From positions 2,232,001 to 2,296,000 of the forward strand of contig OZ244968.1 in assembly GCA_965222645.1 (NCBI GenBank): a stretch of 64,000 nt of DNA, read 5' to 3'. Shown one piece after another: positions 17,930 to 27,245 of the stretch. This DNA comes from JABDMH01 sp965222645 (GTDB lineage Bacteria; Bacteroidota; Bacteroidia; Chitinophagales; Saprospiraceae). The number at the start of each line of letters is the position of its first letter. The first letter of the stretch is position 1. The translations under genes were made by a program, and so were the position numbers. Under the pieces are notes generated by a model, which had not been told where the DNA came from, did not search any database, and was given only the letters and a program-made list of their open reading frames with translations.

Positions 17930-18496
17930 TCACGGTTCCACTTCAACAATGACCTCTACCTCAATGGCAATATTGCTTGGTAATGATCCCATACCCACTG
18001 CAGATCTGGCATGTTTCCCACGATCGCCGAACACTTCTACCATAAGATCCGAGTATCCATTGACCACTTTGGGCTGATCCCTAAAGTCAGGGGCACAATT
18101 CACCATTCCCAGTACCTTGATTACCCTTTTTACCTTGTTGAGATTGCCCAATTCAGCCTTCAGTGAAGCCAAAGATTGGATTGCTGTAAGCCTGCCAGCC
18201 TCATATCCCTCTTCAATTGTCAAATCATCGCCTACCTTGCCTTCGATGTATGTGCCATCAGGCTTTAAGGGTCCCTTACCAGATAGGTAAACCAGATTAC
18301 CGGTCCGGACACTGTTAACGTAATTGGCAACGGGAGCGGAGACTTCCGGTAGTGTTATTCCCAATTCCCTGAGTTTGCCTTCGGGATCAAAATCACCGTT
18401 TTGAGCTCTTAGTACTGTCATATCTTCATTCTTTGGTGCTTCGTTGCAAGCTAATAGCATAAGCAAGGCAGCAAATAAATACAAGTGGGATTTCAT
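17930..18496 (-). CDS. RidA-like lipoprotein
   Basis: A 188-residue protein with a lipoprotein signal (LYLFAALLMLLACNE) and a YjgF/YER057c/UK114 (RidA) domain at about 45-188. RidA proteins hydrolyse reactive enamine/imine intermediates made by PLP enzymes. Recognisable are ANYVNSVRTGNLVYLSGKGP, the KVVNGYSDLMVEVFGD region, and the Arg/Glu end KHARSAVGMGS and AIEVEVIVEV. The spacing is that of the longer YjgF-like-1 branch rather than archetypal RidA. It is the last of five minus-strand genes and follows the PLP enzyme by 41 bases. Its membrane-anchored, extracytoplasmic placement is unusual for the family and is shared with the rest of the cluster. Confidence 0.9.
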   Translation of the reverse strand: MKSHLYLFAALLMLLACNEAPKNEDMTVLRAQNGDFDPEGKLRELGITLPEVSAPVANYVNSVRTGNLVYLSGKGPLKPDGTYIEGKVGDDLTIEEGYEAGRLTAIQSLASLKAELGNLNKVKRVIKVLGMVNCAPDFRDQPKVVNGYSDLMVEVFGDRGKHARSAVGMGSLPSNIAIEVEVIVEVEP

Positions 18497-18537
18497 TTTT
18501 TCTTCTTTTGAATCTTTAATTTAATCAATTCTCTAAA

Positions 18538-19770
18538 TCAATTCTTAGTGTCGCCTGAAAGAATTTCCTTAATCCTCGTCGCTACGATGCGCTCCTCCCC
18601 GGGAATAAGCATCCATGTGGTTATCCCCAATGACTCCTTGTCACCCACTGTCTGAATGGAGGGATGTCCCATCCGTAATTTCTCCCGCACCTCGTTACCA
18701 TCCATTTTTATTTTTTCCTGATCCCAACCTATCTTAATGGAGGGAACGTGGTTCGCAATTTCGGGCACATGGATCTCAGGGGTAACACCGTCTACCGACC
18801 CTACAACATCCCGAATATGCTTCACCTGGCTATCCCAGAGCTCCCAGTCTGCTTTGTGATCTCGCTCCAGGAAATTTTCTAGGGCAACGAGCATTCCCAA
18901 GGTCTCCTCTTTATTCACTTTCATGCCCCGGCCCACCGTGTCTCCCCGCGGAGCTGCATTGAGTCGAGCTGCCGCGATGAGATCTTTCCGACCCAGGAGA
19001 AGACCGGCACTCTGCGGTCCCCTCAGTCCCTTACCTCCTGAAAAACAGACTAGGTCAAAACCCATCTTGGTATACTTAAAAAGATTCTCAACGGGAGGAA
19101 CATCAGCAGCGCAGTCATTCATAGTTGGAATGCCGTGGTCTTTTCCAATTTTAATAAACTCTTCATATTGGATTTTTCCGACTGGATTATTATTGTTAAA
19201 AAACCATAACATCGCAGTCTGATCATTAATCGCCTCCTTCATTTCATCTGCAGTTTCGACGGTGATTAATTTCACACCGCAATTTTTAATTGCATGCGCA
19301 TAGCCGATCACATGGGATTTTTGGAGAATAACCTCGCTCTTCATTCCAGACAAATCTGTGGGGACACGCTTTGCTTTTTCAGAATCCAGCCCTGTGAGTA
19401 TGCCGGCAGTGCCAAGTGTGATGGCCGATGCAGCACCGGCAGTCACGGTTGCAGCCTCGCAATTTAGAAGCTGCGCGATCCGCTCTCCAACTTTGTCTTG
19501 TAGATCATCAATATTGACATACTGCTGAGATGCGTACTGGTAAGCATCAATGACCTCTGGACGCATAAGACATCCTGACATAGCAGTATACGTTCCAGCC
19601 GCATTTATAAATGTGCGCACACCCAGCTCCCTAAAATAGTCCCGGCGCACTCCTTTCTTCTCCAGATAAGGAGATCCATAACTCTCTGTCAGTAAAGTCT
19701 GACCACCAAGAAAACCACCAACAAAAGGAAGTGCTGATAAGTTGCGCAATAATGCTCTTCTCTTTATCAT
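18538..19770 (-). CDS. SelA-like PLP-dependent enzyme with Tat-like signal
   Basis: A 410-residue fold-type I PLP enzyme of the SelA/D-glucosaminate-6-phosphate ammonia-lyase (DgaE) branch. Visible are TFINAAGTYTAMSG (53-66), the Asp that contacts the cofactor ring in NDCA (219) and the Schiff-base lysine K247 in CFSGGKGLRGPQSAG. The N-terminus MIKRRALLRNLSALPFVGGF has twin arginines and a hydrophobic stretch, so Tat export with bound cofactor is plausible. It is not expected to be a true selenocysteine synthase: it is exported and no Sec machinery is seen. β-elimination or ammonia-lyase chemistry on a hydroxy- or sugar-amino acid would make enamines, which fits the flanking RidA proteins. 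Substrate unknown. Confidence 0.88.
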   Translation of the reverse strand: MIKRRALLRNLSALPFVGGFLGGQTLLTESYGSPYLEKKGVRRDYFRELGVRTFINAAGTYTAMSGCLMRPEVIDAYQYASQQYVNIDDLQDKVGERIAQLLNCEAATVTAGAASAITLGTAGILTGLDSEKAKRVPTDLSGMKSEVILQKSHVIGYAHAIKNCGVKLITVETADEMKEAINDQTAMLWFFNNNNPVGKIQYEEFIKIGKDHGIPTMNDCAADVPPVENLFKYTKMGFDLVCFSGGKGLRGPQSAGLLLGRKDLIAAARLNAAPRGDTVGRGMKVNKEETLGMLVALENFLERDHKADWELWDSQVKHIRDVVGSVDGVTPEIHVPEIANHVPSIKIGWDQEKIKMDGNEVREKLRMGHPSIQTVGDKESLGITTWMLIPGEERIVATRIKEILSGDTKN

Positions 19771-20007
19771 AGTGCAAATATTTTTATTTTATTAAAATCA
19801 GTAATATTTATCTAAATATTTTCCCGAACAATCTAAAAATTAAATTAACAAATAGTTCTCTGACGGTCATTGTTCCGGTCGAAAATCTGATAAGAGATTT
19901 GTTAAGGACTAATTCGTTCAATTGAAGAGAATCTATTTGAGTTAGTTGCAAATCCGGCAACTAAAAATCTATGGATAAAATCAAATCTGCTGTCTCTCCT
20001 TCGATTT

Positions 20008-20466
20008 TTATACCGCGGCAATACAGTCCATCTCAACGAGCGAATCTCCGGGCACACCGCCATAAGTGGCCACCGTAGTTCGCACCGGTGGATTGGGACC
20101 AAATCTCCCTCGAAATACTTTATTCATCGCATGGTAATCCGCAAGATCCGCCAGGTACACATTTACCTTAAGTACTTTTTCCATGGAAGAACCATTTCGC
20201 TCCAGCTCTTTTTGAAGCTCTTTTAAAACATGATCCGTGTGTGCAGTAATATCCCCATCAAAGTGGGCACCCTTGCCGGCAATGTACAACGTATTTCCAT
20301 GTTTCACAGCTCCGGAAAACAAAGGCACATCCTGGTCCATGTGTATTTCCCCAACAACTTCCTTCACTGCCGATGCATTCCTGTTTGATGCCTTAGTGAC
20401 ACCTGCGCCAAAAAGTGCCGCCAATGAAATTCCTAATTTTTTAAATACAGATCTTCTATTTGTCAT
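20008..20466 (-). CDS. RidA family protein with Tat-like signal
   Basis: A 152-residue archetypal RidA (enamine/imine deaminase) preceded by a signal MTNRRSVFKKLGISLAALFG with twin arginines. The catalytic pair is present: Arg129 in PPVRTTV and Glu145 in VEMDCIAAV, equivalent to Arg105/Glu120 of E. coli-type RidA. Typical blocks LYIAGKGAHFDGDITAHTD and VYLADLADYHAMNKVF are intact. RidA normally works in the cytosol, removing 2-aminoacrylate; here it should act outside the inner membrane. It lies 84 bases downstream of the amidohydrolase gene and 237 bases upstream of the SelA-like gene, on the same strand as both. Confidence 0.93.
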   Translation of the reverse strand: MTNRRSVFKKLGISLAALFGAGVTKASNRNASAVKEVVGEIHMDQDVPLFSGAVKHGNTLYIAGKGAHFDGDITAHTDHVLKELQKELERNGSSMEKVLKVNVYLADLADYHAMNKVFRGRFGPNPPVRTTVATYGGVPGDSLVEMDCIAAV

Positions 20467-20550
20467 TTTTTATAAACATTTTTCTTTTTCAAAATCAAAT
20501 CCAGGCAAGCCCATAATCCGGGGCTGCAAAGATCACTTGAAAGTGTGTCC

Positions 20551-21828
20551 CTATTTGTCATCGACTGCAGCTTCCCATTCCGGCCTTGAAATTCCATTTA
20601 GATCCCATACTACGCTTCCGGCCCTGATTGTCAACTCACAAATTATTTTTTGGGTACCGGTTCTTTTCCATCCCTTTACATCGATATAACCAAAATTACC
20701 ATTTTCCACTTTCAAGACCGCAACGTCAGCCTCTGCACCGGGAGACAAGTGGCCCAGATCCAGTCGATTTATGACCTGTGCAGGTTTCCATGTGCTGGCA
20801 TCTACAACCTCAGGCATACTCATACCCAGAAGCAGGCACTTTGACATCACATTGGTCATGTCTTTCATTCCGGCATTCATACTACCTGTATGCAGGTCTG
20901 TGCTTATGGTATTGGGTTTTAATCCTTGCGCAATCGCAGGGGAAGCCTGATCCCATAAAAAACTTCCACCTCCGTGTCCCACGTCGAAAATTATACCTCG
21001 CTCCTGGGCCTCAAACACAAAGGGCTTTACCTTTCCAGTCGAATAATCCACGATCGGCTCTCTTGGTGTCACGTGTGCAAAACAATGTGTAAAAATATCT
21101 CCTGGCCGTAGTTTATCAAAAAACAAAGTTTTGATAGACAATGGGGGTTCATTGCCACCAAAATCTACCATGATCGGAATACCGGCAAGTTCTCCTGCCT
21201 TGACTGCATTCTCTACAGGAGTCCATTCCGGGCCCATATAGTGTGCAACCTTGATACCGACAATATGCTCGGGAAATGCCCTTGCTTCCATGGCACATAA
21301 CTTTGGATCCATATCCCCAAGATTCTGCTCAATGGCTCCTCCTGACATCCCGGCCCCCACAATGTTTATGAAAGAAAGTAATCTCGTTTTCGACCGGTCT
21401 ATCGTTTGTTTTTTAAACGTTTTAAAATTGCGCCAGCCCGCACCTCCCACATCTACGCATGTCGTCACACCAGATCTAAATGTAAACCCATCGGGAGGAA
21501 GGGCACTAAAACTATTACTCAAATATGCATCAGGTATCGTCCCGTGAAAATTGTGACTGTGAATGTCAATAAGACCAGGCACAATATACATGCCCCCGGC
21601 TTCCACAACCTGAAATGCTTCACTTCCCAAGTCATCTCCCACCTCGAGTATCTTTCCATCATCAATCGAGATATCCATTATCGCATCGATTCCATTTTTC
21701 GGATCAATCACATGTCCTCCCTTAATAATCATATCCACTTCCTGCGCAGATACTGATATGATGGCCAGACCAAAAATAAAAAATACCGTGTGCAGGAAAT
21801 TCAAACGGAGATAAGTTGATATTCTCAT
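20551..21828 (-). CDS. Exported amidohydrolase/deacetylase (Atu3266/EF0837 type)
   Basis: A 425-residue metal-dependent hydrolase of the amidohydrolase superfamily with a signal peptide (1-29, ending VSAQ). Ligands in order: DIHSH (H90, H92), the carboxylated lysine K193 in GIKVAHY, H248/H252 in THCFAH, H285 in VGHGGGSF and D311 in STDLHTG. The FDVGHGGGSF and SMNAGMKDMTNVMSK context is characteristic of the amidohydrolase/deacetylase branch that includes Atu3266 and EF0837, whose members are often encoded beside SelA-like PLP enzymes, as here. It probably removes an acyl group from a D-amino acid or hydroxy-acid derivative, feeding the PLP enzyme. Start ATG at 21826-21828; the SMP-30-like gene lies 60 bases upstream. 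Confidence 0.9.
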   Translation of the reverse strand: MRISTYLRLNFLHTVFFIFGLAIISVSAQEVDMIIKGGHVIDPKNGIDAIMDISIDDGKILEVGDDLGSEAFQVVEAGGMYIVPGLIDIHSHNFHGTIPDAYLSNSFSALPPDGFTFRSGVTTCVDVGGAGWRNFKTFKKQTIDRSKTRLLSFINIVGAGMSGGAIEQNLGDMDPKLCAMEARAFPEHIVGIKVAHYMGPEWTPVENAVKAGELAGIPIMVDFGGNEPPLSIKTLFFDKLRPGDIFTHCFAHVTPREPIVDYSTGKVKPFVFEAQERGIIFDVGHGGGSFLWDQASPAIAQGLKPNTISTDLHTGSMNAGMKDMTNVMSKCLLLGMSMPEVVDASTWKPAQVINRLDLGHLSPGAEADVAVLKVENGNFGYIDVKGWKRTGTQKIICELTIRAGSVVWDLNGISRPEWEAAVDDK

Positions 21829-21888
21829 ACTTTCTTTTTTTGAAGATTTTTCAGAAATTTTATTTAAAGTACTAGTGATGCACTAGTT

Positions 21889-22824
21889 TTAATCATAGAC
21901 ATTAAATGACCTCCCGGGATACTCAGACCGGAACACTTCAAAACAGCCCCGGTCCTGTAAAGTGACAAAACACAATCGGCCATCTGCCCCTCCAAATGCT
22001 ATATTGGAAGGCTTTTTACCTTTTAGTTGTACTTCACGTATCAGTTTTCCATCCCCATTTAAGATAGCCACTGTTCCTTTTCCATGTCGCGTGATGTACA
22101 AACTTCCGACTGCATCACATCGCATTCCATCCATACCATGGTCTTCAAACTCATGAATTTTTCTCTTATTATCGATATTTCCCTCTTTATCCAGATCGTA
22201 TTTCCAGACCGTTCGCTGAACACTCTCATTTACATACAAGTGTTTTTCGTCAGTACTTACTTCAATTCCATTGGTTGTACCCATATTGCTTTCCAGAAGA
22301 TGCGTAGTCCCGTCTGGATTAATCCTCCACAATTGCCCCGTACCTTCTCCCCAATTAGGGTCGCTGGCAAACAATACCCCGTCGCTCCTTATTGCCAAAT
22401 CATTGGGCTGGTTCATGCTTTCATCATGTGCATATATTTCAATTTTCCTGGATTTCCGGTTTATTTGCAAAATGTTGTGATTGGTGTAATCTGCTATAAA
22501 CAAGTTTCCGGCACGATTGACTCTGATCCCATTTCCAATGCTCCCCGGGGGCAATCTGACAAACAACGAACAAGCTCCCACATCATCAATCAACCCAATC
22601 GTACCCTGTGTGTCAAAATTTACAGCATAAAGAAATCCATCGACATATGCAGGTCCTTCAATACCTGATGTAAATAAATGCTCAGGCGTAAAATCAGCTG
22701 TCTGGTAAAGTATTTCACCTGTGGCATCACCGCTATGCCGGGACGCGCAAGACAAAATCAGAAGCAGAACTGGGATTGCCAGAACTCCAGCTAAAGCGGA
22801 CCGAATCAAAGAACCGACTATCAT
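21889..22824 (-). CDS. SMP-30/gluconolactonase-like lipoprotein
   Basis: Six-bladed propeller protein of about 311 residues with a lipoprotein signal (VLAIPVLLLILSC). Metal-site residues typical of SMP-30/gluconolactonases can be placed: the Glu in GIEGPAY, Asn in NQPNDLA, Asn in GTTNGIEVS and Asp in GMDGMRCD. Such enzymes open sugar lactones with Ca2+ or Zn2+. The start used is ATG at 22822-22824; an in-frame GTG at 22837-22839 would add five residues. It is the first of five co-directional genes on the minus strand, so the substrate of the cluster may arrive as a lactone or sugar acid. The lactonase role is inferred. Confidence 0.85.
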   Translation of the reverse strand: MIVGSLIRSALAGVLAIPVLLLILSCASRHSGDATGEILYQTADFTPEHLFTSGIEGPAYVDGFLYAVNFDTQGTIGLIDDVGACSLFVRLPPGSIGNGIRVNRAGNLFIADYTNHNILQINRKSRKIEIYAHDESMNQPNDLAIRSDGVLFASDPNWGEGTGQLWRINPDGTTHLLESNMGTTNGIEVSTDEKHLYVNESVQRTVWKYDLDKEGNIDNKRKIHEFEDHGMDGMRCDAVGSLYITRHGKGTVAILNGDGKLIREVQLKGKKPSNIAFGGADGRLCFVTLQDRGCFEVFRSEYPGRSFNVYD

Positions 22825-22922
22825 TGCAGGAAAATACACAAAAATCTGATTAGTCTTAGGAAATCGATTACCTTCACATCTACACTCAGACGGTCCAATG
22901 ATTTTATGAATTTAGTATACGC

Positions 22923-23285
22923 ATGACTGCAAATGTCCAAGTTACAAGAATCATTCTGTGGTGCGCCAGAGGCTTGAGTATCCCCGTACTTGGATTTATT
23001 GCGTTTTTTCTTCTTGCGGAATTATTTGAAGGCAGTGAATTTGGTGATGGCCTGAAATCTTCGAGGGAAGTGATCACCTTCATCTGTTTTCCGATAAGCA
23101 CAATTATCGGTCTCGCTCTAGCATGGAAAAAGGAACTCATAGGAGGTCTTATCTGCATTGCCGGTCTTGCTCTTCTATTCTTTCTCCAGCCCAGTCTGCT
23201 ATCGAACACCTATTTTCTGCTGATGACAATACCGGCTATTCTTTTTGTATTTTATGGAGTAAATAACAAGAAAGGAAGAAGCTAA
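22923..23285 (+). CDS. Four-helix small membrane protein
   Basis: A 120-residue protein with hydrophobic stretches at about 11-34, 47-66, 71-90 and 93-112, short loops, and a basic tail NNKKGRS. I recognise no motif beyond the membrane pattern; it resembles DUF-type four-helix proteins scattered in Bacteroidota. It is divergent from the SMP-30-like gene and 52 bases upstream of the FAD oxidase on the same strand. Function unknown. Confidence 0.65.
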   Translation: MTANVQVTRIILWCARGLSIPVLGFIAFFLLAELFEGSEFGDGLKSSREVITFICFPISTIIGLALAWKKELIGGLICIAGLALLFFLQPSLLSNTYFLLMTIPAILFVFYGVNNKKGRS

Positions 23286-23337
23286 AAATAAGAAGGTACT
23301 TCATTGAACAATATTATATGGTAATACTTTCTTAGCG

Positions 23338-24495
23338 ATGAAGGTGGCAATTTTTGGTGCGGGTATATGGGGATCGAGCACTGCACTTTATCTGAGTAGA
23401 TCAGGCATCGAGGTGACATTGGTTGAGCCATGGGGCAGCGGACATGCCAGGGCGGGATCTGGAGGAGCATCGAGGATTATTAGGATGGGTTATGGCAGCG
23501 ACGAGATCTATATCGATCTCACCGCACAGTCGTTTTTACTTTGGAATCAATTGCTCAAGAAAGACAGGGAACAGTTTTACCGTCATTCAAAAGCGCTTTG
23601 GTTATTTTCCGATGATGATGCCAGCTATATCCTGTCATCGATTCCAGCAATAAATAGTTACGGTGGTAGAATCGATGAATTAAGTATCGAAAATGCACGA
23701 TCGAAATATCCTCAGATATCATTTGAGGGAATCAAGAGAGTTTTTATCGAGCACAGGGCTGGAATATTGTTTGCAAATCGGTGTTGCTCACTTGTCACGA
23801 AAGAAGCAATTGCACAAGGAAGTCAATATATTTCGGGTTTTGCATCTGTTGATTTTTCTGCAGGCAAATTCTCTGTTTCCGTAAACAATAGAAAAATAAA
23901 TGCCGACTATTTTATTTTTGCGTGCGGCCCCTGGACTAGAAATCTTTTTCCTGATCTCCTCCTAGATTACACATATGTCTCGAAGCAAGATTCTTTTTAT
24001 TTTACAGCGCCGCTCCAGTCGCAATACAAATATGACACCGATGGCCTACCCGTGTGGCTGGAGTATGATAAAACATCTCCATTGTATTACGGCATGCCGA
24101 CTCACCGAGGTTTGGGATTTAAAATTGCTTACGATGATCGGTCTGAAAGTTTTGATCTGGAGCGTAACGACCGGATTATAAGCACTGATCGATTGAAGGG
24201 CGCTAAAAAATTTATGAATAAAAGATTTCCCACATTGCGGACCTCTAAACTAGCATACTCCGAAGTTTGTGTTTATGACAATAGCACAGACGGCCACTTC
24301 ATAATCGATCATCACCCACTGTATCATCAAATCATCTTGATGACGGGCAGTTCGGGTCACGGATTCAAAATGGGACCGTCATTGGGCGTGATGATCAGGA
24401 ATCATTTAATAGATGGGATTTCACTCCCGGAAGAATTTAAATTGAGTCGTTTCACCGAAGACTTCAAACGATGCTCTCAATTTTTATCCGGGTAA
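23338..24495 (+). CDS. FAD-dependent oxidase, sarcosine oxidase (MSOX) type
   Basis: A 385-residue flavoprotein of the monomeric sarcosine oxidase/N-methyltryptophan oxidase family, which oxidises secondary amines or amino acids with O2. Visible are the dinucleotide-binding GAGIWGSS (7-14), the GSGGASRIIR FAD segment (40-49), the ACGPW strand (195-199), the covalent-flavin cysteine candidate C311 (SEVCVYDNSTDGHFIID) and the GSSGHGFKMGPSLG end motif. Length and order match the family. No N-terminal signal, so it is cytoplasmic. Substrate not predictable; sarcosine, N-methyl amino acids or pipecolate are typical. A TTG (23304-23306) and TACTTTC (23325-23331) 18 bases apart may form its promoter. 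Confidence 0.9.
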   Translation: MKVAIFGAGIWGSSTALYLSRSGIEVTLVEPWGSGHARAGSGGASRIIRMGYGSDEIYIDLTAQSFLLWNQLLKKDREQFYRHSKALWLFSDDDASYILSSIPAINSYGGRIDELSIENARSKYPQISFEGIKRVFIEHRAGILFANRCCSLVTKEAIAQGSQYISGFASVDFSAGKFSVSVNNRKINADYFIFACGPWTRNLFPDLLLDYTYVSKQDSFYFTAPLQSQYKYDTDGLPVWLEYDKTSPLYYGMPTHRGLGFKIAYDDRSESFDLERNDRIISTDRLKGAKKFMNKRFPTLRTSKLAYSEVCVYDNSTDGHFIIDHHPLYHQIILMTGSSGHGFKMGPSLGVMIRNHLIDGISLPEEFKLSRFTEDFKRCSQFLSG

Positions 24496-24671
24496 TTTTT
24501 TGGACTCTTATCGGAACCCGCTTAAAACTGTGATCGGTCACATTCTGACCTTCTTTTCTATGGACTGAAAAAGCGGATCATTCCGGTCAATGGCCTATCT
24601 GCACATATTCAAATTTTTATATGTGTTTTTTGTAACTTCGGGAGCTTCTAAAAACTTCTTAATACAAAACT

Positions 24672-26849
24672 ATGTCAACATTACGATTTCGAGCCTTATC
24701 AGAGGCTACCAACAGGATGCCTGTACTTGTGGAAGAGTCGGGCCGGAGATCTGAGATCTTTGGTGCCAACGTCTTTCATCAAAATACGATGCTACGCTTT
24801 CTCACCAAGGAAGGGTATCAAAGTGTCCTTAGTGCAATCGAGCACGGATCCAAGATAGACCGTAAGATTGCAAACCAAGTTGCCTCCGGGATGAAGGAGT
24901 GGGCCTTATCCAAAGGGGCAACACATTACACCCATTGGTTTCAACCTCTGACCGGTGCCAGTGCCGAAAAACACGATGCCTTTTTCGAGCCCGAAGGTGG
25001 TGGGATGGCCATCGAAAAATTTGGCGGTAGTCAATTGGCGCAACAAGAACCCGATGCTTCCAGCTTCCCTTCCGGGGGGATACGCAATACATTTGAAGCC
25101 AGAGGATATACTGCATGGGATCCGACATCACCGGCATTTATCTACGGAACTACCCTGTGCATACCAACCGTTTTTGTATCCTACACTGGTGAAGCACTGG
25201 ATTATAAAACTCCTTTGCTAAGGGCTTTGCAAGCGGTCGACCATGAAGCTACAGCCGTCGCACAGTATTTTGACAAAAAAGTGAAAAAAGTAATAGCAAC
25301 GCTAGGATGGGAACAGGAATACTTTCTAGTAGATAGCGCTCTCGCGGCATCCCGTCCGGATTTAGTTTTAGCAGGAAGAACACTACTGGGCCACTCCCCT
25401 GCTAAAGGACAACAACTGGATGACCACTATTTTGGATCGATACCAAACCGGGCTATGGCGTTTATGCGGGATTTAGAAATCGAGTGCATGAAGCTGGGGA
25501 TTCCTGTAAAGACGCGTCATAATGAGGTGGCGCCAAATCAGTTTGAACTAGCCCCGATTTATGAAGAGGTAAACCTTGCCGTAGATCACAATACGCTGTT
25601 GATGGACATTATGGGAAAGATCGCATCAAGCCATAACTTAAAAGTATTGTTGCACGAAAAACCCTTTGCCGGAATAAACGGATCTGGAAAACACAATAAT
25701 TGGTCACTTGCCACTGATACAGGGATTAACTTGCTTGCTCCGGGAAAAACGCCGAAAAGCAATTTGCAATTTCTCACATTTTTCGTCAATATAATTAAGG
25801 CAGTTCATTCGTATGAGGAATTGCTTCGAGGTTCTATCGCAAGTGCCGGTAATGATCACCGGCTGGGAGCAAATGAAGCACCGCCTGCCATTATATCGGT
25901 CTTTATTGGGTCTCAACTTTCAGCGGTCCTGGATGATATCGAAAACAACTCTACTAAATCCGATAAGCGCCGCGAAAATAGCCTCAATGTTGTGGGAAAA
26001 ATTCCGGAGATCTTACTCGATAATACCGATAGAAACAGGACATCCCCCTTTGCTTTTACTGGCAATAAATTTGAATTTAGAGCGGTCGGTAGCTCTGCAA
26101 ATTGTGCAAACCCGATGACTGTCCTGAATACAATTGTCGCCAAGCAACTGAAAGATTTTAAAACCAGGGTAGACAGCTTACTTGCCAAGAAAAAATTGTC
26201 AAAGGAAGCTGCTATCCTTTCCGTGCTTGAGGAGTATATTAAAACATCAAAAGCTGTGAGGTTCGAGGGTGATGGATATAGTGATGCATGGGAAAAGGAA
26301 GCGAAGAAAAGAAAGCTATCCAATAACAAAACGACGCCAAAGGCATTGGAAGTAAAGACATCAAAAGAGGCAATATCTCTATTTGAAGAGATGGGAATCA
26401 TGAACGAAATCGAGGTAAACGCCCGTCATGAAATCGAAGTCGAGGAATACACAATGCGCATTCAGATAGAGGGTCGAGTACTCGGTGACATTGCTAGAAA
26501 TCATGTAATTCCGACTGCAATTAAATATCAAAATACCCTGATCGAAAATGTGAGAGGACTTAAAGAAGTGTTTGGAAAAGATTTTAAGAAAGTGGCTGCT
26601 GAACAAATTGATCTCATTACAGGTATATCGGGCCATATCGCCGAAATCAAGACAATGGTAGATGCGATGATTAACGAACGGAAAAAAGCCAATGTGATGA
26701 CCGATGTCGAAAAGAAGGCCAATGCGTACTGCAATAAAGTAAAACCGTACTTTGACCAGATCAGATACCATTGCGATAAACTCGAAATGATGGTGGACGA
26801 TGAAAAATGGCCACTCACTAAGTACCGGGAATTGCTTTTTGTTCGGTAA
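24672..26849 (+). CDS. glnN: Type III glutamine synthetase
   Basis: ATP-dependent ligation of ammonia to glutamate, in the cytoplasm. The 725-residue length is diagnostic of GSIII (about 700-730) as opposed to GSI (about 470). Motifs include the GSIII N-terminal region FGANVFHQNTM and THWFQPLTG, metal site WEQEYFL, KTRHNEVAPNQFELAPI, the ATP loop FAGINGSGKHNNWSL, GNDHRLGANEAPPAI, the Arg segment NRTSPFAFTGNKFEFRAVGS and a helical C-terminal extension. Proteins of this class form double hexamers and are common in Bacteroidetes. The gene is single. The region upstream (24560-24671) contains TAACTTCG, a relaxed -7 match, but no clear partner box. Confidence 0.97.
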   Translation: MSTLRFRALSEATNRMPVLVEESGRRSEIFGANVFHQNTMLRFLTKEGYQSVLSAIEHGSKIDRKIANQVASGMKEWALSKGATHYTHWFQPLTGASAEKHDAFFEPEGGGMAIEKFGGSQLAQQEPDASSFPSGGIRNTFEARGYTAWDPTSPAFIYGTTLCIPTVFVSYTGEALDYKTPLLRALQAVDHEATAVAQYFDKKVKKVIATLGWEQEYFLVDSALAASRPDLVLAGRTLLGHSPAKGQQLDDHYFGSIPNRAMAFMRDLEIECMKLGIPVKTRHNEVAPNQFELAPIYEEVNLAVDHNTLLMDIMGKIASSHNLKVLLHEKPFAGINGSGKHNNWSLATDTGINLLAPGKTPKSNLQFLTFFVNIIKAVHSYEELLRGSIASAGNDHRLGANEAPPAIISVFIGSQLSAVLDDIENNSTKSDKRRENSLNVVGKIPEILLDNTDRNRTSPFAFTGNKFEFRAVGSSANCANPMTVLNTIVAKQLKDFKTRVDSLLAKKKLSKEAAILSVLEEYIKTSKAVRFEGDGYSDAWEKEAKKRKLSNNKTTPKALEVKTSKEAISLFEEMGIMNEIEVNARHEIEVEEYTMRIQIEGRVLGDIARNHVIPTAIKYQNTLIENVRGLKEVFGKDFKKVAAEQIDLITGISGHIAEIKTMVDAMINERKKANVMTDVEKKANAYCNKVKPYFDQIRYHCDKLEMMVDDEKWPLTKYRELLFVR

Positions 26850-27043
26850 TTAAAACTTCAGTTACGCTGTGAGTTGGATGATAGAGATGCAAAGGTTTTC
26901 AAGATTTTGAGCAAAAACGCGGAAGCAAAACCATCCGCAGCTCTATGAGGTTTTAGGATGTTTTGGCGGTCAGAGCCGGCGAAGACTGGGGTGTTGGCGC
27001 AAGGGAATTGAATTGATGTTCAGCTTTATTTCTAAAGCCTACC

Positions 27044-27241
27044 AGTAGACGAACCCATTTAATGTTGTCACAAAGTTTCAAGTATATTTTTGTTGCCAAG
27101 ATGAGACGCAAAACGTAGACAGAGCAGGAGCTCTGGCGAGCCTGCCTGCCGGCAGACAGGGCTTTGCAATGATCCCGAAAGCTTTCGGGAGGTGCAAAAA
27201 TAATTGAAAATTTGACCTAAGATTTAGTGGGTTCGTCTACT
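27044..27241. mobile_element. MITE-like 198-bp element with terminal inverted repeats
   Basis: Begins AGTAGACGAACCCA and ends TGGGTTCGTCTACT, perfect 14-base terminal inverted repeats at 27044-27057 and 27228-27241. Inside are two more palindromes: an imperfect one at 27141-27160 (CCTGCCTGCCGGCAGACAGG) and a perfect 18-base one at 27173-27190 (TCCCGAAAGCTTTCGGGA). No open frame of note. The element ends four bases before the stop codon of the ATP-grasp gene. No clear target-site duplication can be read. It is probably non-autonomous, or a palindromic repeat family member. Confidence 0.65.
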
Positions 27242-27245
27242 AGGG

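Noticed and set aside
18538..19770. True selenocysteine synthase (selA)
   Set aside because: The protein has an export signal and sits with amidohydrolase and RidA genes; no selB, selD or tRNA-Sec is in the window.
22084..22668. 194-codon plus-strand frame
   Set aside because: It runs antisense to the SMP-30-like gene and has no recognisable domain; it is a shadow.
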